DNA of 64,000 nucleotides from Leucobacter edaphi (GCF_016522535.1 NZ_JAEHOI010000009.1:1-64000), one strand, 5' to 3'; counted from the first letter of the stretch, positions 7,999 to 16,690 are shown. Numbers and translations are program-made. Notes: generated by a model from the sequence alone, not told the origin.

Positions 7999-8787
7999 CT
8001 ACAGCAGGTCGGCCACCGAGGGCAGCACCTCGTCGGGGCGGAACGGGAAACGTTCGATCTCGGCGAGGTCGGAGATCCCGGTCATGACGAGCACGGTGTG
8101 GAGCCCGGCCTCCATGCCCGCGACGACGTCGGTGTCCATGCGGTCGCCGATCATTCCCGTGTTGTGGGAGTGGGCGCCGATCCGGTTGAGCGCCGAACGG
8201 AACATCATCGGGTTCGGTTTGCCCACGATGTAGGGGCGTTTGCCCGTCGCGTTCGTGATGAGCGCGTTGATCGATCCCGTCGCGGGGAGTGGCCCCTCGG
8301 GGCTGGGTCCGGTCGCATCAGGATTCGTGGAGATGAAGCGAGCACCGCCGATGATGAGGCGGATGGCCTTCGTGATCGCCTCGAAGGAGTAGTTGCGCGT
8401 CTCGCCGACCACGACGAAGTCGGGATCGGTCTCCGTCATCACGTAGCCGGCATCGTGCAGGGCGGTGAGGATCCCCGCCTCGCCGATCACGAACGCCGAG
8501 CCCCCCGGCTTCTGCTGCTTGAGGAACGCCGCGGTCGCGAGGGCGCTCGTCCAGATCCGGTCCTCCGGAACGTCGATGCCTGAGCCCGCGAGCCGCGCGC
8601 TCAGGTCTCGGGCCGTGAAGATCGAGTTGTTCGTGAGCACGAGATACGGCATCTCCTGGTCGCGCCAGCTCTGAATGAGCTCGGCAGCTCCGGGGATCGC
8701 GCGATCCTCGTGGACGAGCACTCCGTCCATGTCGGTGAGCCAGCACTCGATCTCGTCGCGACGGTTGTGGGGATCGCTCTGCGCCAT
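7999..8787 (-). CDS. HAD-superfamily phosphatase, NagD-like
   Basis: 262 residues. The HAD motif I is LTDMDGVLVHED near residue 17, motif II is VLTNNS, the cap segment follows, and motifs III/IV read GKPNPMMFRSAL and MIGDRMDTDVVAGMEAGL. This is the NagD/4-nitrophenylphosphatase group, which removes phosphate from small phosphorylated sugars or nucleotides. The ATG at 8787 has no ribosome site but a TATCCT box 6 nt upstream, so the mRNA is probably leaderless. It is divergent from phosphoglucomutase. Confidence 0.85.
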   Translation of the reverse strand: MAQSDPHNRRDEIECWLTDMDGVLVHEDRAIPGAAELIQSWRDQEMPYLVLTNNSIFTARDLSARLAGSGIDVPEDRIWTSALATAAFLKQQKPGGSAFVIGEAGILTALHDAGYVMTETDPDFVVVGETRNYSFEAITKAIRLIIGGARFISTNPDATGPSPEGPLPATGSINALITNATGKRPYIVGKPNPMMFRSALNRIGAHSHNTGMIGDRMDTDVVAGMEAGLHTVLVMTGISDLAEIERFPFRPDEVLPSVADLL

Positions 8788-8793
8788 GGCACC

Positions 8794-8799
8794 AGGATA
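8794..8799 (-). promoter_or_regulatory. -10 box for leaderless NagD-like gene
   Basis: On the minus strand TATCCT is followed by 6 nt and then the ATG at 8787. Confidence 0.6.
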
Positions 8800-8862
8800 G
8801 CCAGCGCGGATGAACGCGAGGTGACCCGGGTCATTCATTGGATTCCCTGGCAGACTGGGTCC

Positions 8863-10509
8863 ATGCACGAGCGAGCCGGCCGCCCCGCGCGCCCCGAAGA
8901 CCTGATCGACGTCGAAGCGCTGCTTGCAGCGTTCACCGAGCGGACCCCGGATCCGAGCGATCCCGCGCAGCGCGTGGTCTTCGGCACGTCGGGACACCGG
9001 GGATCCTCGCTCAAGGGATCCTTCACCGAGTCGCACATCGTGGCGATGAGCGCCGCGATCGCCGAGTACCGGGCCGAACAGGGGATCCGCGGGCCGCTGT
9101 TCATCGGCGCCGACACGCACCCGCTGTCCGCGCCGGCCGAGCGCGTCGCGCGCGAGGTGCTGCTCGCGGCCGACGTGCACGTCCTCGCGGCGTCCGGCAC
9201 CGGCGATGAGGCGTTCGTTCCGACGCCCGCGCTGAGTCACGCGATCCTCACGCACAACAGCGACCGCGCGGCCGACGATCCGATGCGCGCCGACGGCATC
9301 GTCGTGACCCCGAGCCACAACCCTCCGGCCGACGGCGGCTTCAAGTACAACCCGCCCCACGGCGGCCCCGCCGACACGGACGCGACGAACTGGATCGCGG
9401 CCCGCGCCAACGAGCTGCTCGAGGCCGGAATCGAGAACATCCCGCGGGCCTTCGCCGGCGACGAGCGGGCGGCGCTGGGACGTTACGACTTCCTCGGCGG
9501 CTACGTCGAGGACCTCAGTGATGCCATCGACCTCGCCGCGATCAGGGACTCAGGGATTCGCTTCGCGGCGCACCCGCTCGGGGGCGCCTCCGTCGCCTAC
9601 TGGGCGGCGATCCGGGACCGTTACGATCTCGACCTCACCGTGCTCGGCCCGGGCGTGGACCCGCAGTGGGGGTTCATGCACCTCGACTGGGACGGCAAGA
9701 TCCGGATGGATCCGTCATCGGCGCACGTCATGGCGACCGTTGAGGCGGACGCCCCGGGCTTCGCGATCGTGACGGGCAACGACGCCGACGCGGATCGGCA
9801 CGGGATCGTCACCGCAGACGGCGGCCTCATGAACCCGAACCACTTCCTCGCCGTTGCGATCGACTACCTGCTCGAGCATCGCCCGGACTGGCCGGTCACG
9901 GCGGGGATCGGGAAGACGCTCGTGTCGTCGGCGCTGATCGATCGCGTGGTCGCCGCGCGCGGCCGCACGCTCCTCGAGGTGCCCGTCGGCTTTAAGTGGT
10001 TCGTGCCCGGACTGTCGGACGGCAGCGTCGTATTCGGCGGCGAGGAGAGCGCGGGGGCATCGTTCCAGCGCTTCGACGGATCGGCGTGGAGCACCGACAA
10101 GGACGGGATCCTGCTCGCGCTGCTCGCGGCCGAGATTCTCGCGGTGACCGGGAAGTCGCCCTCCGAGCGCTACCGCGAGCTCGTCGCCGAATTCGGCGAA
10201 CCGGCCTACGCGCGGATCGACGCGGCCGCGACCCCCGAGCAGAAGGTGAGGCTCGGCGCGCTGTCGCCGGCCGACGTCACCGACACCGAACTCGCAGGCG
10301 ACCCGATCACGGCGATCCTGACCCGCGCACCCGGCAACGACGCCCCGATCGGAGGCCTGAAAGTGCAGACGGAGCACGCCTGGTTCGCCGCCCGACCCTC
10401 GGGCACCGAGGACGTCATGAAGATCTACGCCGAGTCGTTCCGGGGGCCGGAGCACCTCGCCGAGGTGCAGGCGGCGGCGCAGGCGCTCGTCGCCCGCGTA
10501 CTCGGATAG
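8863..10509 (+). CDS. pgm: Phosphoglucomutase, alpha-D-glucose-1,6-bisphosphate dependent
   Basis: 548 residues, typical of the bacterial Pgm group. It interconverts glucose 1- and glucose 6-phosphate, linking glycolysis with glycogen and cell-wall sugar synthesis. FGTSGHRG opens the fold, the phosphoserine is Ser151 in VTPSHNPP, the metal loop is Asp307, Asp309 and Asp311 in NDADADRHG, the sugar loop is GGEESAGASF, and the phosphate site is RPSGTEDVMKIYAES near the C-terminus. The ATG at 8863 is chosen since the domain starts soon after; a -10-like CAGACT lies 6 nt upstream, so it may be leaderless. Confidence 0.93.
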   Translation: MHERAGRPARPEDLIDVEALLAAFTERTPDPSDPAQRVVFGTSGHRGSSLKGSFTESHIVAMSAAIAEYRAEQGIRGPLFIGADTHPLSAPAERVAREVLLAADVHVLAASGTGDEAFVPTPALSHAILTHNSDRAADDPMRADGIVVTPSHNPPADGGFKYNPPHGGPADTDATNWIAARANELLEAGIENIPRAFAGDERAALGRYDFLGGYVEDLSDAIDLAAIRDSGIRFAAHPLGGASVAYWAAIRDRYDLDLTVLGPGVDPQWGFMHLDWDGKIRMDPSSAHVMATVEADAPGFAIVTGNDADADRHGIVTADGGLMNPNHFLAVAIDYLLEHRPDWPVTAGIGKTLVSSALIDRVVAARGRTLLEVPVGFKWFVPGLSDGSVVFGGEESAGASFQRFDGSAWSTDKDGILLALLAAEILAVTGKSPSERYRELVAEFGEPAYARIDAAATPEQKVRLGALSPADVTDTELAGDPITAILTRAPGNDAPIGGLKVQTEHAWFAARPSGTEDVMKIYAESFRGPEHLAEVQAAAQALVARVLG

Positions 10510-10539
10510 CGCCGCCGAGCCGACCCGCGAACCGCACGA

Positions 10540-10545
10540 TACCCT
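10540..10545 (+). promoter_or_regulatory. -10 box for leaderless pheA
   Basis: TACCCT ends 6 nt before the pheA ATG (10552). The G-run between them is too close to the ATG to serve as a normal ribosome site. Confidence 0.55.
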
Positions 10546-10551
10546 GGGGGA

Positions 10552-11511
10552 ATGTCGCACACCCCCGAGGGAACCCGCCGCTACTCCTACCTGGGCCCCG
10601 CGGGCACGTTCACCGAGGCCGCGCTCAAGCAGGTGCCCGAGGCGGCCGGCCAGACCTGGAACCCCGTCGCGAACCTCGGCGAGGCTCTCAATGACGTCGT
10701 GACCGGGGCGAGCGACGCAGCGATGATCGCGATCGAGAACTCGATCGACGGCGGCGTCACGGTCGCGCAGGACGCGCTCGCCACGATCCCCGGACTTCGG
10801 ATCATCGGGGAATACCTGGTTCCCGTGCGTTTCGTGCTCGTCGTGCGGCCGGGAACGAAGCTCGAGGACGTGCGCGTCGTGGCCGGTCACCCCGTCGCCT
10901 ACGGGCAGTGCCGCGCCTGGCTCGATGCGCACGCGCCCGCGCACCGGCACCTCCCTGCGACCTCGAACGTGCAGGCGGCGGCCGACCTGTTCGCCGCGGA
11001 GAAGGGCGTCGACGCGGCGATCGCCCCACCCGGGATCCAGGACCACTACGACGTCGACGTCCTTGCCGAGGGGATCGCCGAGAATCCCGACGCCGTCACC
11101 CGGTTCGTCCTGGTCAGCCGCACGGTCCCGGTCGGCGAGCCGAGCGGAGCCGACAAGACCTCCCTCATCGTCGAGCTCCCGGAGGACCGCTCCGGCGCGC
11201 TGCTCGACCTCCTCGAGCAGTTCGCGGCACGCGGCGTCAACCTCACCCTCCTCGCCTCCCGGCCGATCGGCGACCGGATGGGTCGGTACCGTTTCGTCAT
11301 CGATGCCGAGGGGCACGTGAAGGACGAGCGCGTCGCTGACGCCCTCCTCGGCGTGAAGCGCTTCAGCCCGCGCGTCGTCTTCCTCGGCTCCTACCCGCGC
11401 GCCGACCGCATCGCCGCCACCACCCGCGACGTGCACGACAACGACGCCTTCCGCGACGCCAGGGACTGGCTGCGCGGAGTCATCGAGGGAACGCCGGACG
11501 GGGAGTCCTGA
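10552..11511 (+). CDS. pheA: Prephenate dehydratase
   Basis: 319 residues, monofunctional as in most actinobacteria. It turns prephenate into phenylpyruvate for phenylalanine synthesis. The catalytic domain opens with YLGPAGTFTEAAL and IENSIDGG, and carries the conserved Thr-Arg-Phe (Thr183-Arg184-Phe185). A C-terminal ACT domain (from about residue 200) holds LLASRPIGDRMG, the phenylalanine-sensing region, so feedback inhibition is expected. It lies 42 nt after pgm and converges with a diacylglycerol kinase gene. Confidence 0.93.
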   Translation: MSHTPEGTRRYSYLGPAGTFTEAALKQVPEAAGQTWNPVANLGEALNDVVTGASDAAMIAIENSIDGGVTVAQDALATIPGLRIIGEYLVPVRFVLVVRPGTKLEDVRVVAGHPVAYGQCRAWLDAHAPAHRHLPATSNVQAAADLFAAEKGVDAAIAPPGIQDHYDVDVLAEGIAENPDAVTRFVLVSRTVPVGEPSGADKTSLIVELPEDRSGALLDLLEQFAARGVNLTLLASRPIGDRMGRYRFVIDAEGHVKDERVADALLGVKRFSPRVVFLGSYPRADRIAATTRDVHDNDAFRDARDWLRGVIEGTPDGES

Positions 11512-11532
11512 TCCCGCGCCGGCGAGCGCTTC

Positions 11533-12534
11533 CTAGAGCGTCGGCTCGCTCCACTCCGGCAGCACGCGCACGATCAACCCACCCGGGTCTACCGCGCCGC
11601 GCACCGCGAGCGCGAGCCCGAAATCATCGCCGTCGAGTTGCAGGGGCTCCGGCTCCGAAACCGCGAGCGCGTACCGCTCAGCGCGGCGGTAGGTCACCGA
11701 GCGACTGTCGTTCACGAGGTCGATGATCTTGCGGCCCGCCTTCGACTTCCGCAGCACGCCGTTCTCCCACCCGATCTTCCGCCAGATCCGCAGCCAGGAA
11801 AACGGGCCGAGGGGTCGGAGCGCCACGACGTCGAGCTGCCCGTCGTCGAGCTTCGCGTCGGGGATGAGCAGCACACCGCCGGGCAGGAGGCCGCAGTTCC
11901 CGATCATGACCGTGTAGACGGACTGCGTGCGCACGGGAGAGCGATTCACCGAGTAGTGGATCTGCAGTGGCTTGTCCTTGAGCATCGTGCGCACCCCGGC
12001 GTCCACGTACGCGAGCCAGCCGAGGCGCTTCTTGAGTGTGGCGCTCGTCGCCGAGATGGTGCGGGCGTCGAGCCCCATCCCCGCGAGCACGAGGAATACG
12101 CGCTCCTCCTCGACATTGTTCTCGCGCACGATCGTGACGATCCCCAGGTCGATCGGCCGATTCCTGCCGTAGAACGCGGCCCGAACCGAATCCTCCATGC
12201 GACCGAGCGGCATCCCGAGATTGCGGGCGAGCAGATTGCCCGTGCCCTGCGGGACCACCGCGAGGGGCACTCCCGTGTCGCGGAGACCCTCCGCAACCGC
12301 GCGGATCGTGCCGTCGCCGCCGCTCGCGAGTACGACGCTCGCGCCGTCGGCCACCGCCCGTCGTGCGGCCCCGAGCCCGGCGTCCGCCTCCTCGGTCTCG
12401 TACCAGCGGGTGGCGCTCCACCCGGCGATGTTCTCCTGCTCGGCAACGAGGGAGCGCAGCGCCGCGACATCGGTCTTGTGCGGCTGATAGACCACCGCGG
12501 CTCGCGGCTGGTGGCGATCGGGGGCGGCGGACAT
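11533..12534 (-). CDS. Diacylglycerol kinase-family lipid kinase
   Basis: 333 residues. The GGDGT nucleotide-binding motif is at residues 72-76 (SGGDGTIRAVAEGL), followed by PQGTGNLLARNLGMP, both diagnostic of the DAGK catalytic domain (YegS/BmrU group). Such enzymes phosphorylate diacylglycerol or sphingoid bases and recycle lipid from membrane turnover. The C-terminal beta-sandwich holds PDAKLDDGQLDVVAL. A TACGAT box 6 nt before the ATG suggests a leaderless mRNA. A paralogue lies at 52252-53226. Confidence 0.88.
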   Translation of the reverse strand: MSAAPDRHQPRAAVVYQPHKTDVAALRSLVAEQENIAGWSATRWYETEEADAGLGAARRAVADGASVVLASGGDGTIRAVAEGLRDTGVPLAVVPQGTGNLLARNLGMPLGRMEDSVRAAFYGRNRPIDLGIVTIVRENNVEEERVFLVLAGMGLDARTISATSATLKKRLGWLAYVDAGVRTMLKDKPLQIHYSVNRSPVRTQSVYTVMIGNCGLLPGGVLLIPDAKLDDGQLDVVALRPLGPFSWLRIWRKIGWENGVLRKSKAGRKIIDLVNDSRSVTYRRAERYALAVSEPEPLQLDGDDFGLALAVRGAVDPGGLIVRVLPEWSEPTL

Positions 12535-12540
12535 GGCTAA

Positions 12541-12546
12541 ATCGTA
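12541..12546 (-). promoter_or_regulatory. -10 box for leaderless diacylglycerol kinase gene
   Basis: Minus-strand TACGAT, 6 nt before the ATG at 12534. Confidence 0.6.
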
Positions 12547-12703
12547 TCCTCGTCGAGGCTGGAGTCACCTGGTAGCAACAAAAAACGGTGGGCTTTTGTT
12601 CGGCGTGCAGCGGTGCGAGGCGAGCGGCTGGTCCAAGCACCTCACGGCGGGCCGACCGGCCCGGCCGCGTCCAATCCGCCGCCCCCGCTCAGCCCGTCCC
12701 CGA

Positions 12704-12709
12704 TAAGCT
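12704..12709 (+). promoter_or_regulatory. -10 box for leaderless serS
   Basis: TAAGCT ends 6 nt before the GTG start of serS. No ribosome site and no T-box-like leader is present between the two divergent genes. Confidence 0.6.
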
Positions 12710-12715
12710 GGTGCG

Positions 12716-13987
12716 GTGATCGATCCAGTCCTCCTCCGCAACGATCCCGATGCCGTCAAGCGTTCGCAGCGCGCCCGTGGAAACGACGAGGCGGTGGTCG
12801 ACGAGGCGCTCGCCGCAGACGCCGCCCGCCGGGCCGCGCTGACCGAGTACGAGACGCTGCGCGCCGAGCAGAACGAGTTCGGCAAGCGGGTGAAGACCGC
12901 TTCGCGCGAGGACAAGCCCGCGCTCATCGCGCAGGCGCAGGAACTCGCCGCTCAGGTCAAGGCCGCGGACGCCAGAGCCAAGGAGGCGGGCGAGCGGTTC
13001 GACGCCCTCGCGATGCGGATCGAGAACATCGTGATCGAGGGCGTGCCCTCCGGCGGCGAGGAGAACTTCGTCACCCTGCGCACCGTGGGGGAGAAGCCGA
13101 CCTTCGAATTCGAGCCACGCGATCACCTGGAGCTCGGAGAGATGCTCGGCGCGATCGACATGGAGCGCGGCGCCAAGGTCTCCGGCGCGCGCTTCTACTT
13201 CCTGCGCGGCGTCGGCGCCCGGCTCGAACTCGCGCTCATGAACCTCGCGCTCGAACGCGCGCTCGCCCACGGCTTCATCCCGCTCATCACCCCGACGCTC
13301 GTGAAGCCCGAGATCATGCGCGGCACCGGCTTCCTCGGGGAGCACGCGGACGAGGTCTACAACCTCCCGGCCGACGACCTGTTCCTCACGGGCACGAGCG
13401 AGGTCGCCCTCGCCGGCTACCACTCCGACGAGATCATCGACATCGCCGACGGCCCGATCCGCTACGCCGGCTGGTCCACCTGCTACCGCCGCGAGGCCGG
13501 TTCGCACGGCAAGGACACCCGCGGGATCCTGCGCGTCCACCAGTTCAACAAGCTCGAAATGTTCGTCTACACGGACCCCGCCGACGCCGAGACCGAGCAC
13601 GATCGCCTCGTCGCCTGGCAGGAGGAGATGCTCACCGCGCTCGGCCTGCACTACCGCGTGATCGACGTCGCCGCAGGCGACCTCGGATCCAGCGCCGCCC
13701 GCAAGTTCGACATTGAGGCCTGGGTGCCCACGCAGGACGCCTACCGCGAGCTCACCTCCACGAGCAACTGCACCACGTTCCAGTCGCGCCGCCTCGCCAC
13801 CCGCTTCCGCACCGAATCCGGCAAGACGGCCCCGGTCGCGACCCTCAACGGCACTCTCGCGACCACGCGCTGGCTCGTCGCGATCCTGGAAACCCATCAG
13901 CAGGAGGACGGCAGCGTGCTCGTCCCCGAAGCGCTCCGCCCATTCCTCGGCGGGCTCGAGGTCCTGACCCCGGTCACGGACGGATAA
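12716..13987 (+). CDS. serS: Seryl-tRNA synthetase
   Basis: 423 residues, normal length. It attaches serine to tRNA-Ser. An N-terminal antiparallel coiled-coil arm (about residues 30-105) precedes the class II core. Serine contacts show as [15 protein letters not shown], motif 2 as [20 protein letters not shown], the next block as [15 protein letters not shown] and motif 3 as [16 protein letters not shown]. The GTG start is fixed by the leaderless -10 box and the family N-terminus [15 protein letters not shown] phosphatase gene follows after 12 nt, a pairing common in actinobacteria. Confidence 0.95.
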   Translation: MIDPVLLRNDPDAVKRSQRARGNDEAVVDEALAADAARRAALTEYETLRAEQNEFGKRVKTASREDKPALIAQAQELAAQVKAADARAKEAGERFDALAMRIENIVIEGVPSGGEENFVTLRTVGEKPTFEFEPRDHLELGEMLGAIDMERGAKVSGARFYFLRGVGARLELALMNLALERALAHGFIPLITPTLVKPEIMRGTGFLGEHADEVYNLPADDLFLTGTSEVALAGYHSDEIIDIADGPIRYAGWSTCYRREAGSHGKDTRGILRVHQFNKLEMFVYTDPADAETEHDRLVAWQEEMLTALGLHYRVIDVAAGDLGSSAARKFDIEAWVPTQDAYRELTSTSNCTTFQSRRLATRFRTESGKTAPVATLNGTLATTRWLVAILETHQQEDGSVLVPEALRPFLGGLEVLTPVTDG

Positions 13988-13999
13988 GGAGGGATCGGA

Positions 14000-14890
14000 A
14001 TGGCCCGCATCTCGTCAGAACAGGCGGATCGGCTTCCCGTTTCCGAACGGCACATCGTCGCGCTCGACATCGACGGGACCGTGCTCAGCCACGGCTTCGG
14101 CGGCGCGGGCGACGACGCGCTCGGCGGTCACATCGACCCCGATCTCGCGGAGGCGATCCGCGCCCTCTACCTCGCCGGCCATGAAATCGTGCTCTCGACC
14201 GGGCGATCCGTCGACGCGACGATCCCGATCGCCGAGCGCCTGCGCATCCGTCCCGAGTGGATGGTGGCCGCGAACGGGGCCGTCACGCTGAAGCGGGATC
14301 CCCTCGCCCATCGGGCCTACCGCCGCGAATACGTCGAGGCGTTCGACCCGAGCGACGCGCTCAAGAAGATCCGCACCCGGCTCGTCACGGCGAGCTTCGC
14401 GGTCGAACTCGCCGACGGCGGGTTCCTCTACACGCAGCCGATCCCCACTGGCACCCTCCCCTCGGAGCAGCGCCTCGTGCCCTTCGAGAAACTCCTCGGG
14501 GTGCAGGCCTCCCGCGTTGTCGTCGTTTCCCCCGATCACGACCTCGAAGAGTTCCTCGACGCTGTCTCGACGCTCGGGCTCACCCACGTCTCCTACGCCG
14601 TTGGGAATACCTCCTGGCTCGACATCGCACCCGACGGTGTCACCAAGGCGAGCGCCCTCGACGTGATCGCGAGCCGCATGGGCATCGACCGTAGCCGCGT
14701 CTTCGCCGCTGGCGACGGCCGCAACGACATCGACATGCTCCGGTGGGCCGGGCGCCACGGCGACTCCGCCGCGATGGGCCAGGCCGTACCCGAGGTGCAG
14801 GCCGCGGCGCGCCGCGTCACCGGCACGATCGAGGAGAACGGCCTGCTCGCGGCCCTGCGCGAGCGATTCCCCGAGGTGCTCGGGGCGTAA
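14000..14890 (+). CDS. HAD-superfamily hydrolase, Cof type
   Basis: 296 residues. Motif I is ALDIDGTVLSHG near residue 21, motif II LSTGRS, and motif III/IV GDGRNDIDMLRWAG, with a Cof-type cap between. Enzymes of this group dephosphorylate sugar phosphates, pyridoxal phosphate or flavins; the real substrate cannot be read. GGAGGGA lies just before the start. It is probably co-transcribed with serS, 12 nt upstream. Confidence 0.88.
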   Translation: MARISSEQADRLPVSERHIVALDIDGTVLSHGFGGAGDDALGGHIDPDLAEAIRALYLAGHEIVLSTGRSVDATIPIAERLRIRPEWMVAANGAVTLKRDPLAHRAYRREYVEAFDPSDALKKIRTRLVTASFAVELADGGFLYTQPIPTGTLPSEQRLVPFEKLLGVQASRVVVVSPDHDLEEFLDAVSTLGLTHVSYAVGNTSWLDIAPDGVTKASALDVIASRMGIDRSRVFAAGDGRNDIDMLRWAGRHGDSAAMGQAVPEVQAAARRVTGTIEENGLLAALRERFPEVLGA

Positions 14891-14946
14891 CGGCGGTGCC
14901 GCCGCGGCCGCCCGGCGCCCGGTGCTGATCCGGGGCGGGCGGGCCT

Positions 14947-15060
14947 GGGGCCGCGCCCTGTTGGCGTTGTTGGCCGTGCCGGTTGTTGGGGCCGTGCCGC
15001 GTTGCGGGCCGCGTCGGCATTGCGGGCCGCGCCGGTTGTTGGGGCCGTGCCGTGCCCGGC
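14947..15060. repeat. Degenerate tandem repeat, unit about 17-18 bp, six copies
   Basis: Units resemble GGGCCGTGCCGGTTGTTG, with variants such as GGGCCGCGTCGGCATTGC. The copies are imperfect. No reading frame through them looks like protein. Confidence 0.65.
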
Positions 15061-15079
15061 CGGTCCGGTTCACAAAATA

Positions 15080-15139
15080 AGCGATGTGCGTTTAATAAGC
15101 CCAGAATCGCGGATTCGGGCTTATTAAACGCACATCGCT
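15080..15139. repeat. Perfect long palindrome, AT-rich arms
   Basis: Left arm 15080-15102 and right arm 15117-15139 are exact reverse complements (23 bp), containing GTTTAATAAGCCC on the left. The 14-nt centre itself holds GAATC-gcg-GATTC, so the stem can extend to 28 bp past a bulged A. AATAA/TTATT outside the arms also pair after a 4-nt offset. The arms are much more AT-rich than the surroundings. It could be a terminator for the serS-HAD transcript, or a mobile or structural element. Confidence 0.8.
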
Positions 15140-15151
15140 CAGTTATTGCAC

Positions 15152-15182
15152 GCCCTGCCGCCCGAGGAGCGGGCGGCAGGGC
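15152..15182. terminator. Strong GC hairpin, possible terminator
   Basis: 13-bp perfect arms (GCCCTGCCGCCCG and its complement) around AGGAG. No T-run follows. It stands 12 nt after the long palindrome, before the tRNA-Ser gene. Confidence 0.5.
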
Positions 15183-15284
15183 AGAGGCACGCCCCGCGGC
15201 GAGAGGCGGCCGGGTAACCGCGTGTGTGCGGCGGCGGCGCCGGGGTGGAAGGCCCGCGCGCCCGGCTTTGCTAGGCTTCTCCGC

Positions 15285-15372
15285 GGAGGGTTGTCCGAGC
15301 GGCCGAAGGAACTTGTCTTGAAAACAAGCAGGCGGTAACCCCGTCTCAGGGGTTCAAATCCCCTACCCTCCG
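15285..15372 (+). tRNA. tRNA-Ser(TGA)
   Basis: Acceptor GGAGGGT pairs with ACCCTCC, discriminator G15372. The anticodon loop CTTGAAA between CTTGT and ACAAG gives TGA. A long variable arm is present, as expected for serine. CCA is encoded directly after (15373-15375). Confidence 0.95.
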
Positions 15373-15378
15373 CCACGA

Positions 15379-15411
15379 ATGCCCGGTCAGAAGCGAATTC
15401 TGGCCGGGCAT
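15379..15411. terminator. Terminator after tRNA-Ser
   Basis: ATGCCCGGTCAGAA pairs with TTCTGGCCGGGCAT (one G-T wobble) around GCGAA, then TCGTTCGTTCTC. It may serve the convergent membrane-protein gene as well. Confidence 0.75.
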
Positions 15412-15437
15412 CGTTCGTTCTCGGGCCGACCCGCTCG

Positions 15438-15920
15438 CTACGCCAGCGGGTGCGCGACCATGCCGCCCTCGCCGCCGCCGTCGAGTTCGTCCTCCTCGGG
15501 CTTCGGATCCCGCGCGTCCGCGTAGGCGAACGCGAGCGCCGCGACGATGATCGCGAACGCGATGATCCCGAGCGGGTTGCACAGGGCGATCGACATCTCC
15601 GCTGAGAACGCCGAACCGGAGGCGAGGCTCAGGATCGAGACGAGCTGCCCGCCCGCGAGGTCGGGCACGGTGAGGCCGAAGCCGATCGCGCACAACCAGG
15701 TGAGGACGGTGCTCGCGATCGTCGCCCGGCCAGTTCGCTTGCCGCGCGCGTGGGTGATCCGGATCCGTGCCCCGAGCCAGATGCTGAGCGCCGCGTAGAT
15801 GAGCCCGATCGTCGGCGCATACCACCAGGTGAGCGATCCGCCGATGCCGAAAAGCCAGCGGCCCGCCGCCATCCACAGCGCGAGCACCACTCCGACGATC
15901 GCCACGATCCGGCCGTTCAC
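15438..15920 (-). CDS. Small integral membrane protein of unknown function
   Basis: 160 residues with about four membrane helices: residues 5-23 (VGVVLALWMAAGRWLFGIGG), 33-50, 70-90 and 113-135. A basic stretch (RIRITHARGKRTGRA) lies between helices 2 and 3. The C-terminus is acidic and glycine-rich (EEDELDGGGEGG). I do not recognise a named family. A GTG start at 15920 has GAGGAGGAAT upstream. It converges with tRNA-Ser and shares the terminator region. Confidence 0.7.
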   Translation of the reverse strand: MNGRIVAIVGVVLALWMAAGRWLFGIGGSLTWWYAPTIGLIYAALSIWLGARIRITHARGKRTGRATIASTVLTWLCAIGFGLTVPDLAGGQLVSILSLASGSAFSAEMSIALCNPLGIIAFAIIVAALAFAYADARDPKPEEDELDGGGEGGMVAHPLA

Positions 15921-16062
15921 GATTCCTCCTCAGCAGACAAAAACCCTGGCTTTCCCCGCCCACTGCGGCGAAACGCGAGGGCGTCCCGTACTAGCCAAGC
16001 AGATTTCGCATCGGGATGCGAAAAGTGCTACGCTCTAACGGTTGTCATCGAGAGATGGCCGC

Positions 16063-16134
<72 letters not shown>

Positions 16135-16161
16135 CTGACTCTGCCGGTTCGCCGGAAGTTT

Positions 16162-16235
16162 GGCTGAGTAGCTCAGCTGGTTAGAGCGCACGACTCATAA
16201 TCGTGAGGTCGCGGGATCGAGCCCCGCCTCAGCTA
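16162..16235 (+). tRNA. tRNA-Met(CAT), elongator type
   Basis: Acceptor GGCTGAG pairs with CTCAGCT (G-T at the first pair), discriminator A16235, and CCA is encoded at 16236-16238. Anticodon stem CACGA/TCGTG encloses CTCATAA, anticodon CAT. A paired first base and the GGTTAGAGCGCACGACTCATAATCGTG-type core argue for elongator rather than initiator. A tRNA-Ile with modified CAT is less likely. Confidence 0.9.
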
Positions 16236-16246
16236 CCAGAGTCACT

Positions 16247-16275
16247 CAGAACCCCTGCCTCAGGTGGGGGTTCTG
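16247..16275 (+). terminator. Terminator after tRNA-Met
   Basis: CAGAACCCC pairs with GGGGTTCTG across about 11 nt, nine base pairs, 9 nt after the encoded CCA. Confidence 0.75.
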
Positions 16276-16393
16276 CTGTACGCGGCGGCTCCGCCGATCC
16301 GGACGGCCCGTGTGACTCCGGTGGACTCGTCGATCCGGAGGTTCCTCGGGATACCGCGCGGAAGCGCCCACACGCGGCCAGGCGGCCCAGTGT

Positions 16394-16556
16394 CGATCCG
16401 GGGAGCCCCGCAGCCGATCTGGCCGTCCAGCCGCCGATCTGGGAGCCCAGCCGCCGATCCGGATGCCCCGTGAGCGATCCGGATGCCCCGCGAGCGATCC
16501 CGCAGTCCCCGCCGCCGATCCGGCAGTCCCCGCCGCCGATCCGGCAGCGCCCCGGG
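16394..16556. repeat. Phased tandem array built on CGATCC/CGATCT, 20-21 bp period
   Basis: CGATCC or CGATCT begins at 16394, 16415, 16435, 16455, 16475, 16495, 16516 and 16537, a spacing of 20 or 21 bp each time (two DNA turns). Linkers such as GGATGCCCCGTGAG and GGCAGTCCCCGCCG are similar in groups. Two looser copies start at 16295 and 16331. Confidence 0.75.
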
Positions 16557-16690
16557 TCCGACCCCGTGCGCGTTGCGACGGCCTGGGCCCCGCTCGCCGA
16601 GGGCCACCCGCTCGCCCTGGCGGACGCAGATTTGCGGCCGCGGTCCGGGCCGCGTTGGCGCCGTCAATGCGCGTTCCCGCCGCGCACGGA

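Larger units (their letters stand above)
14891..15284. other. 394-nt intergenic region with tandem repeats and two large hairpins
   Basis: No convincing gene. It holds a degenerate 17-18 bp tandem repeat (14947-15060), a perfect 23-bp-arm palindrome (15080-15139), a second GC hairpin (15152-15182), and a weak -10-like TAGGCT (15272-15277) for the tRNA-Ser gene. Confidence 0.7.

Noticed and set aside
12535-12715. Possible T-box or riboswitch before serS
   Set aside because: No T-box sequence or stem set is seen, and a -10 box 6 nt before the GTG leaves no leader. AACAAAA/TTTTGTT arms (12577-12600) are short and probably chance.
16394-16556. CRISPR array
   Set aside because: Spacing of 20-21 bp leaves no room for repeat plus unique spacer, the units are similar throughout, and no cas gene is present.
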